Assembly: GCA_016169945.1 (NCBI GenBank)
Contig: JADLSH010000358.1
Coordinates: 4,683,001 to 4,747,000, forward strand
DNA length: 64,000 nt
Reading direction: 5' to 3'
Source: Trachythela sp. YZ-2020
Taxonomy: Eukaryota; Cnidaria; Anthozoa; Malacalcyonacea; Clavulariidae
The translations under genes and the position numbers were made by a program. The notes below the pieces were generated by a model, which searched no databases, was not told the origin of the DNA, and was given only the letters and a program-made list of their open reading frames with translations. The stretch's first letter is position 1. Each line of letters opens with the position of its first letter. Of the stretch, positions 1-10,849 are shown one piece after another.

Positions 1-975
1 TCAGAGTTGCCATTCACCGGGACAACTTCAGCAACAGTAATATCATCCACATACTTCCAATCCGTCGACTTTGGGGAAGACATTTTAAGGTCGTTTATCA
101 TTATTACGAAAAGGATTTGGACCCAATTTAGTGCCCTGTGGCACGCCAGCAGTAATTGGTAGCCATTGCGAGATGGTAGACCCAAATTTCACGGCTTGCC
201 GTCAACAAGTGAGAAAGTTAGAGACCCATGGGATTAAAGACCTCTTTACTCCAATATTAATCAACTTTTGGATAATAATGTTGTGGCTTATCCTGTCAAA
301 TGCCTTGCTGAAATCCAGAAAACATGCCCTAAGGTAGTTACCAGGGTTATCTAGGGCTTTAAGCCAATTATGAACCAAGTCCAGAAGGCAGTAAGTAGTT
401 TAACTTCCCTTAAGACTGCCAAACTGTCGAGGATCAATGTCATCGCTGATATCTTCAATCATCCAAGATACAACAAAATCTTCGAGGATTTTCGACAGGA
501 TGGCGGTTAAGGAAATAGGTCTTATATCACTTTCACTTTCACTTTCAGGTTGAGGGATCTTTTGGACAGGTGTTATGTAAGAGTCTTTCCATATTGCTGG
601 GACGGTTCCAGATGACAACGATTTGTTGAAGATAGTTGTAACAGGCTCAGCAACTCAAAGGCAAATTCCTCATGCAGTCGTGCTGGGATATGATCCCGGC
701 CGGACCAGATGCTTTAAGACTATTCAAGTTTGATAGTTTTTTGCAAACTTGATATCAGACAAGGTCTTACCCTCACGATGCAAACTGATGTTCGATGATT
801 TTTTTGTTCGTCCTGAAAGCTTGTTCACTATATCCCACCATCGTTTACAGTTATTCTTTGATAAGTTTCTAGTTTTATCAGCATAACGGTTTTTCTTTCT
901 TTTACTAGTATAAAGTATATTGTTCAGGGAGTGCCATACTCGCAAAAGCCTTCCAATCATGTAATAGATAAACAC
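1..975 (-). mobile_element. Non-LTR (CR1/L2-like) retrotransposon fragment, reverse transcriptase
   Basis: Read on the minus strand, this piece carries the middle of a LINE-type pol. Segment 975-724 resembles the linker before the polymerase (KRWWDIVNKLSG). Segment 618-400 has the fingers region (WKDSYITPVQK, IRPISLTAILSKILEDFV, RQFGSLKG). Further left, other frames show polymerase motif A (DFSKAFD, about 310-290), motif B (GVPQGTKLGP, about 150-120) and motif C (YVDD, about 45-30). The three catalytic motifs are therefore present but lie in different frames, so the copy is broken by indels. Its 3' part lies beyond the window edge. It would act by target-primed reverse transcription; this copy looks dead. 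The clade name is an inference from motif style. Confidence 0.8.
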
Positions 976-1149
976 ATATCATAGCTCATGAAATGTAACA
1001 TAGGCATATTTGGAGTAAAATATTATATATCTTCTATACTCGATTAGATATATGCAAGCCCATGGTGTTTTCACGCTTAGAGGTCGGGATTTTGCGGTTT
1101 TGAGTTTTGACTTTGAAAGAACAACTTTAGCTGAATTAGATGTATGTAA

Positions 1150-2570
1150 TGTCATTACCAAACACCGATACGTCATAGTAGACCTAACCTTATCATAAAT
1201 AAATATTTTTTTACATGTTTTAGAAATAGATACTGAATAAGTACGTTTACATGGATTAAAAAACATCGTCTATGTCTAAAAACTCGGCGAACTTTAAAAC
1301 TTGTATAATTAGCTGCGGTTATATGTTGAGACGATTTCACCGCACTTGTGTGCGGTTTGAAATTTGCTTCTTAATATATTTCTACAGCACGGATGAGCAT
1401 TCGACCAGATGATACCTTTGGATAATTGCTTTATAGTACCAAAAATTCGTTTTCTTGACCATGCACAAGCTTGCATAAACACGAACAAGATGGAACAAAG
1501 TGTTTGACCGAATCATAGTTAATTGATTTCATGGTTTGGAGCCTGACTCGATGGGAGTAAAATATAACCCATTATCTATGTTTTTGTGTAGGTTTGTGGT
1601 AAAATGTGGTCCTTGTTGGTCACGTGTGTGTTGTATCAGTTTCGCCCAACCAACCAACAGCAATGTTTTGTCTTACAGTAATTATCCATCCGTGACTTGA
1701 ACATTTGGTTAGTTTAGAGATTGCTATTGGTGGATTGGGTGAAAATACAACACGCGCGTACCGACTCGACGTACGCGGCGAACAAGGACCATATTTTTGC
1801 ATAAACTATAGACTAACATAGATAATGAGTTTCAAACCATGTATTCTATTAACTGTGGCAGAGTTTATAGACTATATTCTATTAGTAGAAATTGTGAGGT
1901 GGTTATTTCTTTTCCCGCATTCTGATTGGACGAAATTGAGCGTCCAAAAAGTGATAGCTACTGGCTACCCAGTGGCTATCACATTTTTTCAAAATGGCTT
2001 CTTCGTGAGCTTCTGAATTTAAAACAAAATGAGAAAAATGCCGCTAAATTCAACTGAAGCGTGTATTATTGACATTTTTAAAGGTAAGCGATAACAAATT
2101 ACAGGTAAAGGTAAGCGATAACACTATTTTTCTTCCAAAGGCAGCGAAATTTTTTTCCGCACGGCTCAAGTGTTTAGTTTGTAAATTATTCGTTTTATCC
2201 TCATTTACATTGTTATGTTCGGCAAAAACCTAGCTTTTTGTTTTGCTTCGATATGTTTTTGACACTCGTTGCGAGCATTGCTTTTGCCGGCACATTAACC
2301 GGCTGCTGAGGAAAGCGCTGAATTTTGTAGAATTGCCTTTATATTTCAACTGGCCTCATAATTTTCTGTGTTTGTTTTTCTCTTTGAAATTCATACTAAT
2401 CAATTAGTCGCCTCAGGCTCGGTGATTACAAGCCTATAGTCATGGCTGTCTATAGGCTTGTAATCACCTTGGCTTCGGCGACTAATTGTTAAATTGACTA
2501 AGATTTAAACATAATCGTTTCCTGTTAAATTGAACGTAATTATGCTACAAAAACGTATACAAAAATTATT
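1150..2570. repeat. Dispersed repeat family R1, copy 1 (with nested insertion)
   Basis: Long stretches match 21400-22090 in the same orientation, for example the words TGTATAATTAGCTGCGGTT, CAGCACGGATGAGCATTCGA and AATTATGCTACAAAAACGTA. No coding sequence is recognisable in either copy. The copy here is longer because about 620 bp (about 1880-2505) is absent at the matching point near 22000. The family is unidentified; it may be a non-autonomous element or an old segmental repeat. Confidence 0.7.
1880..2505. mobile_element. Palindrome-ended non-autonomous element P1, copy 1, nested in R1
   Basis: This block interrupts repeat R1, and the matching site near 22000 is empty. A second copy lies at about 51842-52500. 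Both begin near TAGTAGAAA(C/T)TGTGAGGTG and end with an imperfect palindrome of about 110 bp (about 2395-2500), whose arms contain TTAGTCGCC, GATTACAAGCCTATAG and their complements. No protein is encoded. A hairpin at one end only is unlike a standard cut-and-paste MITE. The exact ends and target duplication could not be fixed by eye. Confidence 0.6.
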
Positions 2571-3700
2571 CATTACTCATAAAGTTTATCATAGCAAGTT
2601 ATTTTATGATTCCATTACTTTTCAATTACGTAGGGCCAGCATGCAACCATATTTTCTTTCTCTTCTTTTTGTTGTAGAGATTACCTCGAAGTTTCAATGT
2701 GGCAAATCACATGAATGTAAAACAGCAGAAGTGAACAACTTGGGGGATTTTGCTGGCCAGTTACTGGTATATCCGTCGTTTTTGTTTAGATATTGACCAT
2801 AACGTCTGATTTTATGCCTCGAATTGCCTTAAATTAGAAGACGAAATACATTTTTATCACCAAATCACTCATTCCCACATTCAGTAAAATTACTACCTTC
2901 TGCATGATTTTACCAGGCTTAAACCCAGTAATATATTTGCTGTTACATCATCGGATCGTTCTATTTTTTAACATTCACAAAACCTCCGCAAGGTCAACTA
3001 TGCTCACTAGGTAACCCAACACTGAGGTCCTTAAAACATCAGACTACTTCGATCAGGATTTCTTAGATTTTAAGAATATATAGCTATCTCGATATGATCT
3101 GATAATGCAATTATCTCGGCAATGGCAAATTCGCTACAATATTATATCACACATTTAAAAACACTGCGTAATCTAACCATTCTTAACTAAAGTGAGTTCT
3201 GCACAACATTAGATACTTTGGAGTAGCCCAAATTAAAGACCATCCACAAACTCTACCTGATATCAACATAGCAACAAGGTAATACTAACCATAGACCTGT
3301 GCTTATTGATAATTCTATACTCATTGCATTATTCTTCCTACATTGTAGCCTGATGACACCAACTGGCCCAATATACCCCCTGCGATGGTCCTTCAAATCA
3401 GAGGGAAACGACGACTACGACAAACAAGGGAGAAAATTCCATTTTCTGTGTGAAATCTCACGATTTTTTCAGTCACAACGCAAAAATCCTCCAGTTGGTG
3501 GTTTGGATAGAACTAGCATACCTCTTACAAAGTGTAAATAGATATATAATATATGCATCTCTATATTCAACAGCAAAATGTAATTTCTAAAAAGTATAAT
3601 CTACTATTCTATAAATCCTATACTTAAAGCGGCTATGTCACCCGCTGCGCATCCGTTCTGCGCATAGATCAACTTGAAAAAGTTCACCCAACTTTTTCAA
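2571..3700. other. No gene recognised
   Basis: Open frames here are short and show no family motif. The word AACTAAAGTGAGTTCTGCAC with its flank (about 3186-3235) recurs at about 24200-24250, just left of the BEL/Pao element, so a small dispersed repeat lies here. Confidence 0.5.
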
Positions 3701-3716
3701 GTGTATCGAATTCAAT

Positions 3717-5196
3717 ATGGCGTCTGACCAGGGCGCCATGCACGGAGGTTCAAGGAAGAATGCTGGTCGAAAAAAAGTGTTTTCAAGCCGAAAAGAATAT
3801 AGAAAGTTATGGGAGAAAGAGCACAAAAGGATTTATTTAAGTGCTAATATATTTTATACGTGGCAAGAGGCCAAAATAAGGGCTGGATATGAACGTTCAA
3901 GTGACACTGATTTTGCTGCACATCTGTTGTCTTTGGAATTTCGCCGCAGGTAGGTTTTCAATATGATTTTCAATATATTTTGAAGAGTAAACGATACTAA
4001 TGTGCAATTTATTTTGCTTGGGGATTTAAGGGAATCAGTGTCTGCAAAAATAATGCCAAAACGGCGACGAAATTCAAATAAATCTATTCTGGTGGCAACT
4101 GAGTCTTCGACTACGGAAGTAGAACACAATGTTAGTGATTCTCACATGATTAAAGAACAGGCAAACATCAGCCAAGGTATGAAAATGACTTTTATATACG
4201 ATGTGCTTTGTAATGGGAGTAAGATTGATATTATTGTAAAATACGATTTTGCAAGGCCAAGGTATATTTAAATATAGACATGAAAAATATGCCTGGCCAT
4301 GGTTGATGGTGGGAATCGAACCTACGACCTTTGGATACTAAAGCTCTACCAACTGAGCTACATGGTCAGGTCGGTTTGAGTATGTGATATTTTGCAACAG
4401 AATCTAGTTCCTACAATATCAATGTAATATAGTAATCATGATTTTTTCTGCACGTTGGATTTTACTGAGGTGAATATGATGCTTGTGATGTTACTCTAAG
4501 TGTATATCCATTCCAAGCTTGAAAAATATTGCTGTTCTGATTGATTATGTTACTACCTGAAATAAACAAGAAGAAACTGAGCTAAGTGAAGGTCGTAGGT
4601 TAAATTCCACCGTGGTCAGGCCTAGTTTTTAAGCTTGCCCGGTGTGGATACACACTCAGAATAACATCACAAGCATCATATTCACCTGAGTACATTATAC
4701 CAACACAGAAAAAAAATAATATAGACATAAAGAAAAATTGTATCAAAGATTATAAAAAGAATTAGTTTATATTTATAGGATTGACAACAGGTGTTGTGTT
4801 GTATACTATTTCATATTTCCTGCTTTTAGAAACATCTACACCATTAAAAAGGTCATATGACAAAACCCTGTCTCATGTTGAGTCACCGGTACAAAGTCAC
4901 GAACCTTTGCAACCAACTTTTGATGAAGACAGTAGCACTATGCAAGTGAATGAAGATAAAAATTCTGATGATAATGCATCATTTCAGGACAGGTATAAAG
5001 CAATCAGTGTGTGTGTTTTAGTTTATACCATTGTTTACCCATTAAATTAATAATTGCATGTTCATAAGTATTCATTCTTTATATATTGTAGTTTTGTTGG
5101 TGAGCAAGATTTTTCTGTGAGGAGGGAAGGAAATACATCTATATTCTCAGATGATGAAGGAGATTCTGAAGAAACTATTTCTGTGGAAAGTTTTGG
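3717..5196 (+). CDS. Multi-exon gene model of unknown function, 3' end missing
   Basis: Four exons join in consistent phase with GT-AG sites: 3717-3949 (donor CAG/GTAGGT), 4031-4176 (donor AAG/GTATGA), about 4830-4992 (donor CAG/GTATAA) and 5092-5196 (possible donor GG/GTACTA). The first exon starts at ATG 3717 and encodes a basic segment (GGSRKNAGRKK) followed by an RIYLS ... W ... DFAAHLLSLEFRRR pattern. I recall this from uncharacterised cnidarian proteins, probably transposon-borne. Later exons are acidic and serine-rich (SDDEGDSEET), suggesting a nuclear protein. No further exon was found before a Penelope fragment begins at 5321, so the gene may be truncated there. The function is unknown, and exon 3 could instead start at about 4779, in the same frame. 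Confidence 0.45.
4298..4372 (-). repeat. tRNA-derived SINE head
   Basis: The minus strand reads like a tRNA: box A (TAGCTCAGTTGGTAGAGC), a weak anticodon arm and box B (GGTTCGATTCC). The anticodon loop lacks the conserved U33 and the element sits in an intron, so a SINE promoter region is more likely than a working tRNA gene. A related forward copy with a shortened head lies at about 4580-4625. Confidence 0.65.
4465..4710. repeat. Inverted SINE core sequences
   Basis: A conserved core occurs twice in opposite orientations: about 4468-4520 (AGGTGAATATGATGCTTGTG, GTTACTCTAAGTGTATATCC) and about 4635-4700, whose complement reads AGGTGAATATGATGCTTGTG, GTTATTCTGAGTGTGTATCC. The right copy follows a tRNA-like box B (GGTCGTAGGTT). 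This looks like two SINE insertions facing each other inside an intron. Confidence 0.55.
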
Positions 5197-5320
5197 GTAC
5201 TACCACGTTATCATCATAGTAATTAAGTTTTATGGCTTCATGGTGCCTGCATTGCCATGAATGAGTCTGACCAATCAGAAAGCTAATATGTTTAAGACGT
5301 TATGTGAAGGATGTAACTAG

Positions 5321-5755
5321 TCATTTCGACGTTTCGAGCGAAGCTCTTTGTCTTTGAAGTTTATTAAACCGCGCAGTGGCAGAAACCGACAACCCCCCCC
5401 CCCCCCCCCCATTTACACTAAAAATCAGCCCTTTTTCGGTCAAAATTTCAGACAAATTGTTTATTTTCCATAATCTGGCAGTCGCCCCATTTCCGCAATT
5501 GAAACCGGCAAACCGCGTGGGTCGAGAAAAGTTAAGTGCAACTACTAAAACGATCACGTGATTAAAATAGACCAAGTAGAAGAATCTATAGTCATATATG
5601 TGGGGAAATATGTATATAGGAAAAATATTAAAACATGTATGAACTGAACGTGGGATGTGGAGATATTGATAATGTGTACTGATGTTAGTCAAGCATGCGC
5701 ATATTAGAGGTATAATTGTAAGAAAAACGCTCGTTGAGACCATGAGGTCGAAGGA
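5321..5755 (-). mobile_element. Truncated Penelope-like element, 3' end only
   Basis: The left end carries the tail motif GACGTTTCGAGCGAAGCTC, close to the tail of the larger Penelope element at 7415-7440. GATCACGTGAT and the closing segment near 5715-5745 (AAAAACGCTCGTTGAGACCA) also match that element's 3' region. A run of about 20 C at 5391-5410 lies inside. No coding part remains. It cuts off the gene model to its left. Confidence 0.55.
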
Positions 5756-6278
5756 TTTGACTATATATCAGTGCATCATTATGTGTATTGACTTTTATTG
5801 CACGGCTGTTACCAGGTCCGAATTATACTAGAGACGGAAACACCGGCAGCAAACAGACGGTCATCCGTCAAGTTAAACCAACGCGCTTATATAAGCGCCT
5901 AAGCGCCATGAGCTAAACTAATTACAGCGTGCCTCTTGACGCATGATCCGTCTTTGTTTTAAGTACGGCATTAGACGAACTAATCAAATGTCCACCTCTT
6001 ACAGCGAAAGAAACGTCAGAATTACCTTTTTGACCTTGACATATTTTTCGACACTCGACATTTTTTTCTGACCCTCGGCATTTTACCCTCGACCTATAAC
6101 CCTCGACTATTAGTCAAACTCGGCAAGTAAAGCGCAGGGGGCAGAGGAGTCAATGTCGACTAAAATAATAACGTTTTTGGCAGTAAAAATCATCAAATTA
6201 GTCCAACAAATGCATAAATACAATACATATCTTTAATTCGTGAAAATCAACAGAAAATGAAGTGCCGGCTATCACGAC
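5756..6278. other. No gene recognised
   Basis: AT-rich sequence. Between 6030 and 6120 there is a loose series of short degenerate units (ACCCTCGRC, TTTTTCGACACTCGAC). Nothing coding was seen. Confidence 0.4.
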
Positions 6279-6556
6279 GATGTAGAAGGTTTAGGTGGAT
6301 GGATATTTCGAGTGAAATATTATATACAATATTTTAGACCCGAACGGGAACGGCTGTTCAGTGGTGGTCACAGCACTGCACCGGAAGCGCTGCATCGTCA
6401 AAGTGGTCAGAGCGCTGCACCGGAATCGCAGGGCCGCAGATTCAATTCCTGTCGGAGGACTTAGAGTTGCATTTTTCGCAGCCGTTCCCGTTCAGGTCTT
6501 AAATATTGTATATAATATTTCACTCGAAATATCCATCCACCTAAACCTTCTACATC
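6279..6556. repeat. Foldback element with tRNA-like sequence in the loop
   Basis: Arms of about 75 bp at 6279-6357 and 6480-6556 are near-perfect inverse complements (GATGTAGAAGGTTTAGGTGG and CCACCTAAACCTTCTACATC). The intervening 120 bp contains tRNA-like promoter boxes twice over: GTGGTCAGAGCGCTGCACCG and a weaker partner upstream, then GATTCAATTCC. This may be a foldback transposon that trapped a SINE head, or a SINE family with long inverted ends. Confidence 0.6.
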
Positions 6557-7389
6557 AATTTCAATCGAGTGAGATGCAGAAAAAAAACATCTTGTAATTT
6601 ACCTTATCACGACGATAGCCTATGACGCGCCAAAATTACTTTTCCCAAATATATTAAATGACATCAATATCAAATATAAAACAACAATACAAATATAGTA
6701 GGAATTGCCGTATATATATGTGTTAATTCTTAAATATAAAACGCAGGCGCGGATCTAGGAATTTTCGTACGTTAGTCAAAATTTTTTGGTTCCACTACCC
6801 CAGGGGCATATTGGTGGGAAGGGGGGGGCGCCATTGTTTTTAGCTAGGCAATAAAATGACGTCGACTGTTTCGCCCCATATCATGGCTCATCAGCATGCC
6901 TAGGAAACACAATTTGCCATATATTTTGCTTCTAGATATCGTATTACAAACAGCGTAACACTAAACCATGCGGTCAAAGACTCAAATTTGTGTTAATACT
7001 CTTGTGTAGAATTAATATTTGGTTCGGTCGATAAAAATACATCCGCAATACCTTGGCTGATACAAATATTACAACAAATGCTAATATAACGACCATATAA
7101 TAATATAAATGACCTTTTGACCAACCGCAAATATATGCTAATTCAGCCAATCTGCTTTTACCGGCGTGAAATCGGTAATAGTATTAGTATCAGACTATAA
7201 ACTAGTATACATAGAATCTCTTCTTATTTTGTTGAAGAGCAACTCTGGGTATGAAAATTTATGCGCCAAAATCTCTCGACAGACTGATATCGGTGTCATT
7301 GATAGCATCTACAAGCTCTTGGACAGATCTTGTATGCAAAGCGTGCATTATACTCGATGCGGCGGTTGACTGTTGTGTAAAACTACCTG
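6557..7389. other. No gene; contains a CAGG..GCGGATCTAGG repeat fragment
   Basis: Short frames only. About 6744-6835 (GCGCGGATCTAGG, CGTACGTTAGTCAAAATTTT, CCCCAGGGGCAT) belongs to a dispersed family also seen, inverted, at 16320-16375 and more distantly at 10790-10845 and 14391-14440. Confidence 0.45.
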
Positions 7390-7706
7390 AAAAAATACAA
7401 TGAGAACTTCGACGTACGTTTCGAGCGAAGGCCCTTCGTCTGGAAGTTAGTAGAATGGGTCGGGGGGAAAATATGTGCTTTTATAGTGAATACAAAAGCG
7501 ATCACGTGATAAAAAATAAACCAATCAGATGGATTTAATAAAAACAAACTAAAAACAAAATATGGAAATCACATCACAAAATATATTAGCATATAAGGAG
7601 CAGCGAACAAAGATAACAAAGCAAGAAAGACGGAAAACAAGGAACGAAATGTTAGATAAGGTGAGATGTAGAGTATCTGCTGATGGCAGGCATAAACAGA
7701 TAGGAG

Positions 7707-7990
7707 TTAAATGTAAGAGAGGCGCTCATTAATGCCGAGAGGATGAATGGTGCCAAGTTGGGAAATGAGACGCATTTCTTGGCTTCTGCGGCTATCATTA
7801 CTACCAGAAATGGGACACAGAGCTCGAATTTTCATATCTGAAACACTGTGATTGCCAGTGTTGAAATGTCTGGCAACAGGTTGTTTAGCATCATTGTTTA
7901 CGACAGCACGACGATGCTCACCAAACCTTATCCTTAAATATCTACCAGTTTCACCAATATAGAGCATCCCACATTTACTGCATGGAATAT
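7707..7990 (-). pseudogene. GIY-YIG endonuclease domain of the Penelope-like element
   Basis: The frame contains CGMLYIGETGRYLRIRFGEH, the YIG half of the GIY-YIG nuclease signature, followed by ARHFNTGNHSVSDMKIRAL and ending with HPLGIN near the C-terminus. In intact elements this domain nicks the target DNA to prime reverse transcription. The reading frame is open over about 86 codons. The link to the upstream polymerase region (8308) is broken by frame changes, so it is scored as part of a dead element. Confidence 0.75.
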
Positions 7991-8307
7991 AGTAGATGAG
8001 AGGAGGTGCACGTGAAATGGTGCTTAATGGTGTACTTAGATTTTGGTGCCGAAATTGTAGTGGAAGAATCTATATACTTACAGGTTTTACACAGCTTCAC
8101 ACCACAAGGAAACGTGCCATTAGGATTACACTCACTCCTGTGGTAGAGAGCTGTGGACTAGGGTTTCAAGGATATTTTTACTATGTCGAAACGAGACGAA
8201 GGGATTATTGGTGAAAATGGAAGATATTTCAGGGTCGTTTTTCAAGATATGAAAATTCTTCCTAATGACATCCCTTACTTTGAAATTGAAGGGATGGTAA
8301 CCGAGAA

Positions 8308-8760
8308 CTAGGGTATTTTGTTGTTGGGAACATTAGACACATGGTCTCTAAGGGTTTCGGATCGGGGAATATTGGAGGCCTTCGAAAAGGCAGTATCTAA
8401 GAGAGGGGTTGGATAACCGCGTTGGGCAAAAAAGTTTCTCATTTCCTGACTTTTGGTATGGAAGTCCTCATCTTCACTGCAAATGCGGCGAAGGCGAAGG
8501 AACTGAGAGAAGGGAATGGATCTTTTAGTGTGGTTGGGGTGGGAAGAAGTAAAGAGAAGATAGCTATGGGAGTCAGTCGGCTTGTAGAACACAGAAGTAA
8601 CAAGTTTATTGCCATCGATAGATACAAGTATATCTAACTGACGATACACTGGTCTCACTGATCTCCCACGTAAACTGGAGTGTTGGGTGAAAATTATTAA
8701 CAAAGTTAATAAACTTCTCCAACTCTCCGCGGGAACTCTCCGCGATATAAGTCAGCTCTC
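8308..8760 (-). pseudogene. Penelope reverse transcriptase, C-terminal part
   Basis: Two overlapping frames give the region that follows the polymerase active site: FINFVNNFHPTLQFTWEI, then ILVSIDGNKL, VFYKPTDSHSYL and SSHPNHTKRSIPFSQFLRL. These motifs are typical of Penelope-like proteins. At least one frame change occurs near 8640. The upstream catalytic segment is absent. Confidence 0.75.
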
Positions 8761-9352
8761 CAAACAACCAAGGCACCACACTTATCAGCTGGTTTGATAA
8801 CAATGTCTTCGCCAGCACGGAGTGATTTGAGAGCACTAAATTCAGCTTCAGTGAGGTTAGATGGCCTTTTGGGCCTAAATTTGGGGAGTTATTCTATGTC
8901 ATGTCGACATTGTCGAATGAATAGCTCTAGGGACCCATGTTAGTCTTCTGGAGACCAGGAAGATTTTATTGGGTTGATCGCCTCAAAAACGTCCTTTTGA
9001 TGGACGGAGGGTTGTCGTGAAAGTGCGCCTTAAGGCGTAATCGTCTAAAAAAAGATTCGGTATCTGCTGAAAAAAAGTCAAGGGACCCGGGGTTGGGAAC
9101 AAATTTGAGACCTTTCGCGAGAACAGATCTCTCAGAGTCGGATAGGGTTAAATCAGGGGGAATCGTAACAACTAAATTGACATCGCTGACTGAATTAGTG
9201 TGACTGGGTGCCGAAACGGGTCGGGTGCCTAACAAAGAGTTGAATTTGGAATCTTTATTCTCCTTGAGAAACGAATAAAGTCTAGAATTCAACAAACGAA
9301 TAAATTGGATGATGTCCTGTCTAAGAATAGAAGGACATGTAGAAGACAACAT
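8760..9352 (-). pseudogene. Penelope-like protein, N-terminal region
   Basis: A 128-codon frame (9352-8966) encodes a serine-rich N-terminus with LSDSERSVLAKGLKFVPNP and SFFRRLRLKAHFHDNP, the conserved region ahead of the polymerase. After a frame change, the segment near 8880-8755 resembles the block before RT motif 1 (ending near ADKC-like and DLYIAE-like residues). It is joined by deletion directly to the post-catalytic region. Confidence 0.65.
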
Positions 9353-10640
9353 GCTTTTGACATGCGAAATATCTAAATCTAAATTGCGAATAATTTAATA
9401 AGCGCCGCTCCCGATTAAGCGCCGCACCTGTCTAACTAGTATAGTGCGGCGCTTAATCTGGGTTAAGCTTGACGTTTACCGCAATCGGCTAGCGCGGCGT
9501 AAACTTGATAGGATACACAAATAATCGCACTAAATAAGCCGTTTCAGCGAGCACGTTTGATCTATATTCGTTGACACTATAATTCATTTCAGTAGTTAGA
9601 TTTTGTAAACAGTTTTTGTTATTCTATGTCAGGTCGACATTGTCGAATGAATAGCTTTGGGGTGAACCTTTAGTCGAAAATTATTTAATAAACGACGTTG
9701 ATGGCTCAAAAACGTCCGATTAAGCGCCGCACTTAGGATCAGAAAAATTTAATAAGCGCCGCGGCGCTAAAACGAGCATTTACGGTAGTCAAGATGAGTC
9801 AAACAAATCGAGCCAATGAGAAAGGAGAAAATTTCTTTAACCAGCCAATCAGAAAGCTCCAATATTGCCCAAATGAGTCAGACGCCAGCAAACTTTAGTA
9901 AAAATACAAATGGACCAATCAAATGCCTGAATCTTTGTTCTCCTTGAGAAACGCAGATAAAGTCTAGATTTCAATAAAACGAATAATGATGATGTCCTGG
10001 CACATCACAAAAATAGAAGGAGTTCAGTGTAGAAGACAACTATGCTTGTTGACATGCAACATGATCTAAATCTAAATTGCCACATAATTTAATACAGTGC
10101 CGCTCCCGTTCAGCGCCGCACCTGTCTAACTAGTATAGTGCGGCGCTTACAGTGTAAGCTTGACGTTTACAAGCAATCGGCTTATGTAGACCGAAAGCTG
10201 GATAGGATACACAAATAATCGCACTAAATAAGCCGTTTCAGTTTTGCTGTTTGACAAAGTGACATTATATTCGTTGACACTATATATCATTAAAACAGTT
10301 TTTGTTAATTTGTTAGGTTTTTAGGCAATAAAAATTTTTGGGGTGAACCTTTAGTCGAAAATTATTTAATAAACGACGCTCCCGGTTAAGTGCCGCTCCC
10401 GATTAAGCGCCGCACTTAGGATCAGAAAAATTTAATAAGCGCCGCGGCGCTAAAACGAGCATTTACGGTAGTCAAGATGAGTCAAACAAATCGAGCCAAT
10501 GAGAAAGGAGAAAATTTCTTTAACCAGCCAATCAGAAAGCTCCATTAATATTGCCCAAATGAGTCAGACCCCAGCAAACTTTAGTAAAAATGCAAATGGA
10601 CCAATCAAATGCCTAGAATCTGCCTCAAATTAGTCAAAAC
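9240..10640. repeat. Imperfect tandem duplication with mosaic patches
   Basis: About 700 bp is present twice (about 9240-9940 and 9940-10640). Shared words include CACCTGTCTAACTAGTATAG, AATTTAATAAGCGCCGCGGC and CAAACAAATCGAGCCAATGA. The copies differ by clustered insertions rather than scattered substitutions. In copy 1 the odd patches match the Penelope element (ATTGTCGAATGAATAGCT; GGCTCAAAAACGTCC). In copy 2 they match sequence at 11190-11430 (GGCACATCACA; AGACCGAAAGCTGGA). No gene was seen. Confidence 0.65.
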
Positions 10641-10845
10641 TCACGCAGATAACAGCTATTTTGACCTTACTGCAGGCCTGGCGCTGCAATGAAATTGATA
10701 ATGGTGAATATTAAGTACCAGTCAGATGCTGCCGCTGCATGAAATATTACAACTGGACTATGTATTTTTTATATCTGCGCAATTTTTACGTTAGTCGCGT
10801 GACTAGTTTGACTACCCCTAGATCCGCCCCTGATTAAAACGTTTT
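10376..10845 (-). repeat. Dispersed CAGGGGCGGATCTAGG repeat, copy 1
   Basis: On the minus strand this starts with CAGGGGCGGATCTAGGGG at 10845 and contains CACGCGACTAACGTAAAA, CAGTTGTAATATTTCATGC and several TGATTGGY motifs. It parallels 14391-14840. Its far part is the duplicated block described for 9240-10640, so the family probably reaches past 1 kb. It is non-coding. Confidence 0.55.
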
Positions 10846-10849
10846 CTCA

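Larger units (their letters stand above)
7390..9360 (-). mobile_element. Internally deleted Penelope-like element
   Basis: Minus-strand order is: N-terminal region (9352-8760), post-catalytic reverse transcriptase region (8760-8308), GIY-YIG endonuclease (about 7990-7707), then a 3' tail with GGGCCTTCGCTCGAAACG at about 7415-7440. The order RT then GIY-YIG is diagnostic of Penelope-like elements. The polymerase core holding the catalytic YxDD is missing, and the junction near 8740-8765 has a repeated CTCTCCGCG, suggesting a microhomology deletion. The copy cannot be autonomous. A short tail of the same family lies at 5321-5755. Confidence 0.8.

Noticed and set aside
4298..4372. Functional tRNA gene on the minus strand
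   Set aside because: The anticodon loop lacks U33, stems are weak, and a SINE core lies nearby; it is better explained as a SINE head.
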